In this document: piece after piece, positions 1 to 8,298 of the stretch
Layout: each line of letters begins with the position of its first letter
How positions within the stretch are numbered: position 1 is the stretch's first letter
Assembly (NCBI GenBank): GCA_963702705.1
Contig: CAVPDR010000001.1
Coordinates: 124,001-188,000 of the forward strand
Reading direction: 5' to 3'
Source: VRUE01 sp963702705
GTDB taxonomy: Bacteria; Actinomycetota; Thermoleophilia; Solirubrobacterales; 70-9
Length of the DNA stretch: 64,000 nucleotides
Notes under the pieces: model-generated
The model's input: only the letters and a program-made list of their open reading frames with translations
Databases searched by the model: none
What the model was told of the DNA's origin: nothing
Made by a program: the position numbers and the translations under genes

Positions 1-20
1 CGAAGACCAGGCCGGCCCAG

Positions 21-791
21 CTAGCCCGAGGCCGCGGCATTGTCCTCGCCAACGATCACCACGACCGGCGCGCCGCCGGCGACCGAGGCGATGTCGGTGC
101 TCATCAGCCGCACGTCCGAGATCCCCAGCACGGAGGCGACGCGGCGTGCCTCGGGCGCGTGACCGCGCCTGAACATGACGACGCTTTCGGTGAAGCTTCT
201 GGCGCTGTTGGTGACGGCGCCGAGCTGGAAGCCCTTGCCCTCGACCTTGTCGCCGTAGGTGGCGGCGAGGCCCGGCACCGCGGTCCCGTTCAGCACCGTC
301 ACTTCGATCTCGCTCGGCTTCAGCGCCGCCGCGGACCTGCCCTGGCCGCCCTTGCCGTCGGCGCTGTCAGAACCCTGGGTGACGAGGTAGGCCGCGCCGC
401 CGGCGACGAGGACGAGGACGGCGAAGATCGCGACCAGGTAGCGCGGCTCGGCGAGCCGCGCGCCAAAGCCGGAGAAGCGCTCGCCGACGCGCTCGCGCCG
501 GGTCAGTTCCGGCAGCCCCGCCTCGCGCCGCCGTCGTCGCTCCTCGCGCTGGTCAAGCGCGGCGCGCTCGGCCGTCCGTGATTCCTCGAGCTCGCGCAGC
601 TCCTCGGCGCGCTTGGCGGCGACCGCCGAGGTCGACTCCTTGCGCTCGGCGTCGCGCTCGGGAGCCGAGCCGGCCCACTCGCGCAGGCGGCGGATGTCGC
701 GCGCCTGGGAGAAGGCGAGCATGGCAAGCAGGGCAAGGCCGATGAACGCAGCCAGGCCTGCAAAGGCGCCGATTTGTTCGAGCAGCTGCAC
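21..791 (-). CDS. Membrane protein with C-terminal LytR_C domain
   Basis: The 256-residue product starts at GTG. It has an N-terminal membrane segment (about residues 5-27), a highly charged coiled-coil-like stretch (30-105), a second membrane segment (118-137) and a C-terminal domain (about 160-248). The last part begins with the IEVTVLNGT strand typical of the LytR_C (LytR/CpsA/Psr C-terminal) fold. Known LytR_C proteins act at the cell envelope; the exact role is unknown. It lies 17 nt downstream of the CapD-like gene on the same strand, so the pair is probably co-transcribed. No enzymatic LCP domain is present, so this is not a complete LytR/CpsA/Psr ligase. Confidence 0.75.
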   Translation of the reverse strand: MQLLEQIGAFAGLAAFIGLALLAMLAFSQARDIRRLREWAGSAPERDAERKESTSAVAAKRAEELRELEESRTAERAALDQREERRRRREAGLPELTRRERVGERFSGFGARLAEPRYLVAIFAVLVLVAGGAAYLVTQGSDSADGKGGQGRSAAALKPSEIEVTVLNGTAVPGLAATYGDKVEGKGFQLGAVTNSARSFTESVVMFRRGHAPEARRVASVLGISDVRLMSTDIASVAGGAPVVVIVGEDNAAASG

Positions 792-808
792 GGAGGGGCT
801 GCGAGAGG

Positions 809-2695
809 CTACTCGTCGTGGAGGACTGCCGCCGCGTCGCCCCCCGGGGCGGTGATCATCTCGACCACGCGCTGGGCCAGGTTGGCCTCGTCACCGGCCA
901 GCACCAGGTGCTCGAGCGAGTTCAGCGTCGCCTCGATCCACTCGGGGTCGAGCGGAGTTTCGCGCACGGCGCGCTGGATCCGCCGCGCCGCGGTTGGCTG
1001 GGCGCTCTCGGCGAAGCCGAAGAGCTCCTCGTGCAGCTTCTCCCCGGCCCGCGGCTTGGTGAACTCGATCGCGATGTCGGTTTCCGGCTCGTAGCCAGCA
1101 AGCCGGATCATGTTGTGGGCGAGGTCGACGATCCGCACCGGCTCGCCCATGTCGAGGACGAAGACCTCGCCCTTGCCGGCGCCGATGTCCCCCGCCCGGA
1201 TCACCATCTGCACCGCCTCGGGGATCGTCATGAAGTAGCGCGTCATCTCCGGGTGGGTGACGGTGACCGGGCCGCCGCGCTCGATCTGGTTGCGGAAAAT
1301 CGGCACGACGCTGCCCGAGGAAGCGAGCACATTGCCGAAGCGGACGCTGGCGAAGCGGGTCCCCGGGTGCTTGTTGCCGGCCGACTCGACGATCCACTCG
1401 GCCATCGCCTTCGAGGCGCCCATCACGGTTTTCGGGTTGACCGCCTTGTCGGTCGAGATCAACACGAAGCGCTCGACGTCGGAGGCAGCAGCGGTCTCGG
1501 CCGTGATCCGGGTCGCGATCGCGTTGTTGCGCACCGCCTCCAGCGGGTTGGCCTCCATCAGCGGCACGTGCTTGTAGGCGGCCGCGTGGAAGACGACGCT
1601 GGGCTTGAAGCGCTGCATCACCTCCAGCATCCGGCCCGGCTCCTTGCAATCGGCGAGCACAGCCTCGACGTTGGTGAAGTGGCGCTCCTCGACCATCTCG
1701 CGGTCGATTTGGAAGAGGTTGTCCTCGGCGTGGTCGAGCATCACCAGCAGCCGCGGTTTGACCTGGGCGATCTGGCGGCAGAGCTCGGAGCCGATCGAGC
1801 CGCCGGCGCCGGTGACGAGGACGATGCGGTCGCGCAGGTAGGCGCCGACGCGGTCGAGCTCGCGCACGATCGGGTCGCGGCCGAGCACGTCCTCGACGCG
1901 CACCTCGCGCAGCTGCTTGTTGAGCTGGACGCCGCCGCGCAGCAGCTCGAACACCGTCGGCAGCGTGCGCACGCCGATCTCGCGCTCGCGGCAGGCGGCG
2001 ACGACCTTGGCCCGCAGCGTCCCCGGCGCCGAGGGGATCGCGATCACGACCTCGTCGGGCCGGGTCTCATCGAGGATCGCCTCGATCTTCTTGGTCGATC
2101 CGAGCACCTTGAGGCCGAGCATCCGCATGCCCCGCTTGCGCGGGTCGTCGTCAACGAAGCCGATCGCGGTGGCGCCGAGGTCGGGGTTGAGCTGCAGCTC
2201 GCGGACGACCATCTGGCCGCCGGAGCCGGCGCCGATCACCAGCACCTCGTGCTTGGGCAGGCGGCCGGCGCGCGAGGGTCGCTCGACGATCAGCCGCACC
2301 GCGAGGCGGGCGCCGGCGATCAGCATCAGGGTGAGGATGAAGTCCATCACCGCGACCGAGCGCGGCAGGTTGTGGGCGAAGGGCCGCAGTACGGTGAAGG
2401 CGACGACGAGGATCGCGCTGGAGACGGCGACGGCGCGGACGATCAGCAGGAAGTCGCGGCCGCTGACGTAGCGCCACCACTTCTGGTAGAGCCCGAAGGC
2501 GGAGAAGACGATCAGCTTGCCGGCGATGACGAAGCCGACCGACTGCGCGAAGAGGACCCAGTAGCGGTGCGGGAGACCGCTCTGGTCGAGGAAGCGCAGC
2601 CGGAACGCCAGGTAGAAGGAAAGGCCGACGAGGACTCCGTCAGCGGCCATCTGGAGAACCCGGTTGCGATAGACGGGATGGTTCAAGCGGTGCAT
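809..2695 (-). CDS. CapD/PglF-like membrane nucleotide-sugar 4,6-dehydratase
   Basis: The 628-residue protein has four predicted membrane helices in the first ~130 residues, then a CoA-binding-like Rossmann domain (LVIGAGSGG) and a second SDR domain (LVTGAGGSIGSELCRQ). The YKHVP motif and STDKAVNPKTVMGASK follow. The Met in VMGASK at the usual Tyr position is characteristic of PglF/WbpM/CapD-type UDP-sugar 4,6-dehydratases, which supply precursors for surface polysaccharide. The frame stays open upstream to 3142, but that part overlaps the divergent DedA gene and has no family similarity, so the ATG at 2695 was chosen. No good Shine-Dalgarno site precedes it, so the mRNA may be leaderless. 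The exact substrate is not known. Confidence 0.85.
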   Translation of the reverse strand: MHRLNHPVYRNRVLQMAADGVLVGLSFYLAFRLRFLDQSGLPHRYWVLFAQSVGFVIAGKLIVFSAFGLYQKWWRYVSGRDFLLIVRAVAVSSAILVVAFTVLRPFAHNLPRSVAVMDFILTLMLIAGARLAVRLIVERPSRAGRLPKHEVLVIGAGSGGQMVVRELQLNPDLGATAIGFVDDDPRKRGMRMLGLKVLGSTKKIEAILDETRPDEVVIAIPSAPGTLRAKVVAACREREIGVRTLPTVFELLRGGVQLNKQLREVRVEDVLGRDPIVRELDRVGAYLRDRIVLVTGAGGSIGSELCRQIAQVKPRLLVMLDHAEDNLFQIDREMVEERHFTNVEAVLADCKEPGRMLEVMQRFKPSVVFHAAAYKHVPLMEANPLEAVRNNAIATRITAETAAASDVERFVLISTDKAVNPKTVMGASKAMAEWIVESAGNKHPGTRFASVRFGNVLASSGSVVPIFRNQIERGGPVTVTHPEMTRYFMTIPEAVQMVIRAGDIGAGKGEVFVLDMGEPVRIVDLAHNMIRLAGYEPETDIAIEFTKPRAGEKLHEELFGFAESAQPTAARRIQRAVRETPLDPEWIEATLNSLEHLVLAGDEANLAQRVVEMITAPGGDAAAVLHDE

Positions 2696-2782
2696 AGGAG
2701 GCCGGCCGAGTCTAGTCGCTAGGGGCCGAAAGTCGTGCTTTGAAGGGCGTTTGAACCCCCGTGCCCCGGCTCTACCCCTACG

Positions 2783-3472
2783 ATGTCGGCGCCGATGCCG
2801 ATGCCGCTCCTCTACGCCGACCTGACCGGCCCGATCGTCGACCTCTGCGTCGAAGTGATCGAAAGCACCGGACTCGCCGGGATCTTCCTGCTGATGGCGG
2901 CGGGCAGCGCCTGCATCCCGATCCCGAGCGAGGCGGTGATGCTGTTCGCCGGCTTCAGCGTCTCCAACGGCGACCAGACCCTGATCGGCGTCAGCCTCGC
3001 CGGGCTGGCCGGGAACATGGTCGGCTCCTGGGCGACCTACGCGATCGGCTACTACGGCCGCGTCGACCTGCTCGAGAAGAACCGGTTGATCCACATCAGC
3101 CCGGCCCGCCTCGCCTGGGTCGACGGCTGGTTCAAGCGCCACGGCGACGCGACCGTCTTCTTCGCCCGGCTGCTGCCGCTCGTGCGTGCCTTCATCTCGC
3201 TACCCGCCGGTGTCGCCGAGATGCCGTTCTGGCGCTTCACCTGGCTGACCGCACTCGGCTCGCTGCCCTGGGTGGTCGGCTTCGCCCTGGTCGGGCGCGC
3301 GGTCGGCGACAACTGGGAACAGTGGCGCCACCACCTCCAGGTGCTCGACTACCTCGTGGTCGCGGCGATCGTCGGCCTCATCGTCTACGCGATCGTCAGG
3401 CGGCGCCGCGGCGGCGGCTCCGGCGACAAGGGCACCGCGGCCGAGCCTGCCGGCGGCTCCAGCGGAGCTTGA
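2783..3472 (+). CDS. DedA-family membrane protein
   Basis: The 229-residue polytopic protein belongs to the DedA/SNARE-associated family, now viewed as lipid-carrier or phospholipid flippases dependent on the proton gradient. Supporting features are IPSEAVMLFAG near residue 50, the glycine-rich AGLAGNMVGSWATYAIGYYG segment, and FFARLLPLVRAFISLPAG near residue 135, which carries the conserved Arg residues. The C-terminus is a basic tail. The stop codon overlaps the TTG start of uppP. Both proteins handle lipid carriers, and recent work links DedA proteins to undecaprenyl-phosphate recycling, so the pairing makes functional sense. It is divergent from the CapD-like gene across about 87 bp. Confidence 0.85.
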   Translation: MSAPMPMPLLYADLTGPIVDLCVEVIESTGLAGIFLLMAAGSACIPIPSEAVMLFAGFSVSNGDQTLIGVSLAGLAGNMVGSWATYAIGYYGRVDLLEKNRLIHISPARLAWVDGWFKRHGDATVFFARLLPLVRAFISLPAGVAEMPFWRFTWLTALGSLPWVVGFALVGRAVGDNWEQWRHHLQVLDYLVVAAIVGLIVYAIVRRRRGGGSGDKGTAAEPAGGSSGA

Positions 3473-4284
3473 GCTCCGCGGCTGACGGCGGGATTCCGGT
3501 AAAGCGCGCGATCGCGCTCGGTGTCGTGCAGGGACCGGCGGAGCTGCTGCCCGTCTCCAGCTCCGCCCACATCGTCCTCGTCCCCTGGCTCGCCGGCTGG
3601 GACTGGGAGGCGGTCGATCCGGAGGTGCGCAAGAGCTTCGAGGTGGCGCTGCACGCCGGTGCCGCGGCGGCGCTGCTGGTCGGCCAGCGCAAGCTGATCG
3701 CCGAAGAGCTGCGCGCCTTCGACGCCCGCGGCGCAGTCGTCCTCGCCCTCTCCTTCCTGCCGGCCGCCGTGGTCGGCTACAGGTTCGAGCGCCCGATCGA
3801 GCGGCGGCTGGGGGGACCGCGGGCGACAGCCTACGGCCTGCTCGCCGGCGCCGCGGCGATGCTCGCCGGCGACACCAGACCGCAGCTGCGCGGCCGCGGC
3901 GAGGCCGGCGCGGCGGATGGGCTGGCGCTCGGCGTCGCCCAGGCGGCGGCCCTCGCCCCCGGCGTCTCGCGCAACGGCATCACCCTCGCCGCCGCCCGCT
4001 GGCGGCGCTTCTCGCGCGACCAGGCGAACCTGCTCTCGCGCACGATCGCGCTGCCGATCATCGTCGGCGCCACGGGGCTGAAGGGGGTCCGCCTCAACCG
4101 CCGCGGCGTCCCGGCCGAGCTGCGCCGCTCGCTGGCGATCGGCATCGCTGCCTCCTTCGCCTCGACCCTCGCCTCGCAGCGCTTGATCGGGCTGGTCGAG
4201 CGCGATCGGGCGCTTTGGCCCTACGCGGCCTACAGAGCTGGATTGGCGGCCATTGTGCTGGCTAAGCTGTCCCGCGGACACTAA
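3469..4284 (+). CDS. uppP: Undecaprenyl-diphosphatase (UppP/BacA)
   Basis: The 271-residue integral membrane protein dephosphorylates undecaprenyl diphosphate to recycle the cell-wall lipid carrier. The two family signatures are present: QGPAELLPVSSSAH near the N-terminus (usual form QGxTEFLPISSxGH) and PGVSRNG later. The first is slightly divergent, with Pro-Ala where Thr is usual, but the Glu is retained. No ATG or GTG gives a full first motif. The TTG at 3469 overlaps the dedA stop codon (TTGA) and is the best start. The gene ends just inside the first copy of the direct repeat that precedes the Fic gene. Confidence 0.85.
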   Translation: MSSAADGGIPVKRAIALGVVQGPAELLPVSSSAHIVLVPWLAGWDWEAVDPEVRKSFEVALHAGAAAALLVGQRKLIAEELRAFDARGAVVLALSFLPAAVVGYRFERPIERRLGGPRATAYGLLAGAAAMLAGDTRPQLRGRGEAGAADGLALGVAQAAALAPGVSRNGITLAAARWRRFSRDQANLLSRTIALPIIVGATGLKGVRLNRRGVPAELRRSLAIGIAASFASTLASQRLIGLVERDRALWPYAAYRAGLAAIVLAKLSRGH

Positions 4285-4369
4285 CTCCAAATCTTGGAGA
4301 AACTTGGAGTTGGCTTGGAGTTGTGGTAGAACTCCAAATCTTGGAGAAACTTGGAGTTGGCTTGGAGTT
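4283..4369 (+). repeat. Two 40-bp direct repeats upstream of the Fic gene (probable operator)
   Basis: Copies lie at 4283-4322 and 4330-4369, are identical over 40 bp and are separated by the 7-bp spacer gtggtag, giving a 47-bp period. Each copy begins with AACTCCAA and holds three CTTGGAG heptamers whose starts are 10 and 11 bp apart, so they lie on one helical face. AACTCCAA is the reverse complement of the TTGGAGTT at the middle and end of the unit. The second copy ends 3 bp before the Fic ATG. The arrangement looks like a cooperative operator or promoter element for the downstream gene. No similar repeat was seen elsewhere in the window. Confidence 0.85.
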
Positions 4370-5708
4370 CCGATGTTCGTAGCGAGAGCACCATCCATCG
4401 ACGAATTGATCGAGAGCCTCGGAACCGGGGCCGCACTCGATGCGATGAGGTCCTCGAGCGACACCCTGCCACGCGACCGCTACTTGCACTGGGACAAGCT
4501 TCGGCGACTTCCGTCGCCGCCCGGCCTTTCCAGCGAGCAATGGTGGCTCAAGGTCAAGCTCGCAAGGAGCGACGAACTACGGCAGCTTCCGCTTACAGAC
4601 CCCAACGGGAGCCCATTCGGCTATACGTTGCCTGACACGGTTCATCGCCACCTCCACCGCATCGCTCAGCGCTGCAGCGGCGAGGTTGCCATGGACGAGG
4701 TCGTCACATCCGAACGGGAGGCAGGCCAGCGCTTTCTGGTCAACTCGCTAATGGAGGAGGCGATCCGGTCGAGTCAATTGGAGGGAGCGACCACTTCTCG
4801 AGTGATTGCCAAGGAGCTGCTGCGCAGTGGGCGCGAGCCCAAGGATCGCAGCGAGCGAATGATCGCCAACAATTACCGCGCGCTTCAGTTCATGCGGGAC
4901 GAGATGGGCGAAAAGCTAAGCCCGGAATCGATCCTTGAACTGCATCGGATCGTCACCGAGGGAACCCTCGACGATCCTTCGGCAGCCGGGCGCCTTCAGC
5001 AGCCCGGAGAGAGACGGGTAGCTGTCTTCGACCGCGACGACGGCGAGCCGATCCACAAGCCGCCGCCCGCTGAACAGCTTCCGGAGAGGATGCGGCTGCT
5101 CTGTGAATTCGCCAATGAAGGAGAAGGCAGTGAGCAGTTCGTGTATCCGGTGGTGCGAGCGATCCTGCTGCACTTCTGGCTCGCTTACGACCATCCCTTC
5201 GAGGACGGCAACGGCCGGACAGCGAGAATTCTCTTCTTCTGGTTGATGCAGCGACGCGGATACTGGCTCGCCGAATACCTGCCGATCTCGAGGCTGATAC
5301 GGAGGGCACAATCGCAATACGCCCGGGCTTTCGTGGAAACCGAGACTGACGGTGGCGATACGACCTACTTCCTGATCCACCAACTCAAAATCATCGAGCG
5401 TTCGATCGACGATCTGCACCACTACTTGCAACGAAAGATCGCGGAGGTGCGCAATGTCGAGCAACTGCTGCATCGCGACGACGACCTCAACGGACGGCAG
5501 CTCGCCTTGCTCACCGACGCCGTTCGGCATCCCGAGGGGCTGTACTCGTTCGACAGTCATGCGACAAGTCACCGCGTTTCGCATGAGACAGCGCGCTCCG
5601 ATCTCAGGCAACTTGTCGACCGAGGGTTGCTGGTTCAGCGCCGAAGGGGTCGGATGCACGTCTTCGAGCCGGCGCCCGACATCGAGGAGAGGCTGAAAGA
5701 ATCCGGTA

Positions 5709-6719
<1,011 letters not shown>

Positions 6720-6734
6720 GCGGGAGACCGCGGT

Positions 6735-6755
6735 TCGATAGAGAACCTCTATCGA
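6735..6755. promoter_or_regulatory. Perfect 21-bp dyad between purM and a kinase gene
   Basis: TCGATAGAG and CTCTATCGA form 9-bp perfect arms around the triloop AAC. The site is 15 nt after the purM stop and about 30 nt before the kinase ATG, and is AT-richer than its surroundings. It may be the purM terminator (there is no T tract) or an operator for the kinase gene. Nothing in the sequence decides between these. Confidence 0.5.
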
Positions 6756-6783
6756 GATCGTGCCCGACAATATGAGCAGTTAG

Positions 6784-8298
6784 ATGGAAGCCCGCTCGAG
6801 CAGCGCGATGATCGGCACGGTTCTCTCCGGCCGCTACCGGCTGGAGGCGAAGCTGGGCAGCGGCGGCATGTCGACCGTCTACCTGGCGCGCGATCAGACA
6901 CTCGACCGGCAGGTGGCGGTCAAGGTGATGCACCGCGAGATGTCCGAGCAGGCCGACCAGCTCGAGCGCTTCCGCCAGGAGGCGCGCTCGGTCGCCAAGT
7001 TCTCCCACCCCAACGTGGTCTCGGTGATCGACGCTGGCGAGGACGGCGGCCACCCCTACATCGTCTTCGAGTACATCGAGGGCGAAACGCTGAAGCAGCG
7101 CATCAACCGCAATGGCGCGCTCGAGCCGCAGGAGGCGATCGCCTACGCGATCGAGATCGCCCGCGGCCTCGCGGTCGCCCACGCGCGCAACATGGTTCAC
7201 CGCGACATCAAGCCGCAGAACATCCTGATCGACGCCGAGGGCAGGGCGAAGTTGACCGACTTCGGCATCTCGCGCCAACTCGAGCAGGACGGGATGACCG
7301 CGACCGGGCGGGTGCTCGGCACCACCGACTACGTCGCCCCCGAGCAGGCGATGGGCCGCAAGGTCGACCCCCGCACCGACATCTACTCGCTCGGCGTCGT
7401 CCTCTACGAGATGCTGGTCGGCCAGGTCCCCTTCGCCGCCGACAGCCAGGTCGGCGTGGCGATGAAGCACGTCAACGAGGAGCTTCCCGACGTGCAGCGC
7501 CGTCGCCCCGACGTCTCGGCCGCGGTCGCGCTGGTGGTCGAGCGGTCGACCGCCAAGGACCCGGCGCAGCGCTATCAGCAGGTGAGCGAGATGATCGACG
7601 ACCTCTCGACCGCGCTCGAGGTCGAGGCGGCGCGAGCGGGATCGACCACCGGCGAGGCGACCAGCGTGCTCGACGCGGTTCCTCCCCCAAAGCGCAAGCT
7701 CTCGTCGCGGGCCCGCTGGTCCTGGGTCGCGATCCTCGCGGTGCTCCTCGTCGCCGGCGGGACGCTGCTCGCGGTGCAGCTGATCTCCAGCGGCAAGCTC
7801 GGCGGTGGTGGGGCCGAGAAGGGCAGCGGTAAGGCAATCCAGATCAGCTCGGCGACCGACTACGACCCAGAGGGCGACGGCGAAGAGGTGGGCAGCAAGG
7901 TCGGTCTCGCCGTCGACGGCGATCCGACCGGGACCGCCTGGGAAACCGAGCATTACGAATCGGACACCTTCGCCGGCACCAAGACCGGCCCCGACCCCGG
8001 CGTCGGCATCTACGTGACGGCGGCCTCTCCCGCCAAGCCGACGAAGATGATCGTCCGCACCCCGACGCCGGGCTGGGACGCCGAGGTCTTCGCCGCCCCA
8101 TCGGGCCCGCCGGAAGCGCTGTCCGAATGGGGAGAACCGGTCGGCACCGCGGTCGATGCCTCCTCGACGCAGGAGATCGACCTCGACGTCACCGAGCCCG
8201 CCACCTACTTCCTGCTCTGGTTCAACAAAGCCTCGGAAGCCCACGACCAGTTCGGCGGCTATCAAGTCGAGATCAGCGACATCAACCTCTTGCGGTGA
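6784..8298 (+). CDS. Membrane Ser/Thr protein kinase with extracellular discoidin-like domain
   Basis: The 504-residue receptor-type kinase has a Hanks-type domain at about 15-275: glycine loop GSGGMSTVYLARD, VAVKVM lysine, HRDIKPQN catalytic loop, DFGIS and APEQ. It then has a juxtamembrane segment and one transmembrane helix (about 310-330). The ~170-residue outer domain resembles the F5/8 type C (discoidin) fold seen in other actinobacterial kinases, not PASTA repeats, so it may sense carbohydrate or another surface ligand. A second possible start is the ATG at 6808. It converges with the NACHT gene. Substrates are unknown. Confidence 0.87.
   Translation: MEARSSSAMIGTVLSGRYRLEAKLGSGGMSTVYLARDQTLDRQVAVKVMHREMSEQADQLERFRQEARSVAKFSHPNVVSVIDAGEDGGHPYIVFEYIEGETLKQRINRNGALEPQEAIAYAIEIARGLAVAHARNMVHRDIKPQNILIDAEGRAKLTDFGISRQLEQDGMTATGRVLGTTDYVAPEQAMGRKVDPRTDIYSLGVVLYEMLVGQVPFAADSQVGVAMKHVNEELPDVQRRRPDVSAAVALVVERSTAKDPAQRYQQVSEMIDDLSTALEVEAARAGSTTGEATSVLDAVPPPKRKLSSRARWSWVAILAVLLVAGGTLLAVQLISSGKLGGGGAEKGSGKAIQISSATDYDPEGDGEEVGSKVGLAVDGDPTGTAWETEHYESDTFAGTKTGPDPGVGIYVTAASPAKPTKMIVRTPTPGWDAEVFAAPSGPPEALSEWGEPVGTAVDASSTQEIDLDVTEPATYFLLWFNKASEAHDQFGGYQVEISDINLLR

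Noticed and set aside
4283..4369. CRISPR array
   Set aside because: There are only two repeats with a 7-bp spacer, no cas genes and a clear position as a promoter or operator element.
3385..4464. Minus-strand frame covering uppP and the Fic start
   Set aside because: It reads the complement of uppP and the direct repeats and has no recognisable protein features.
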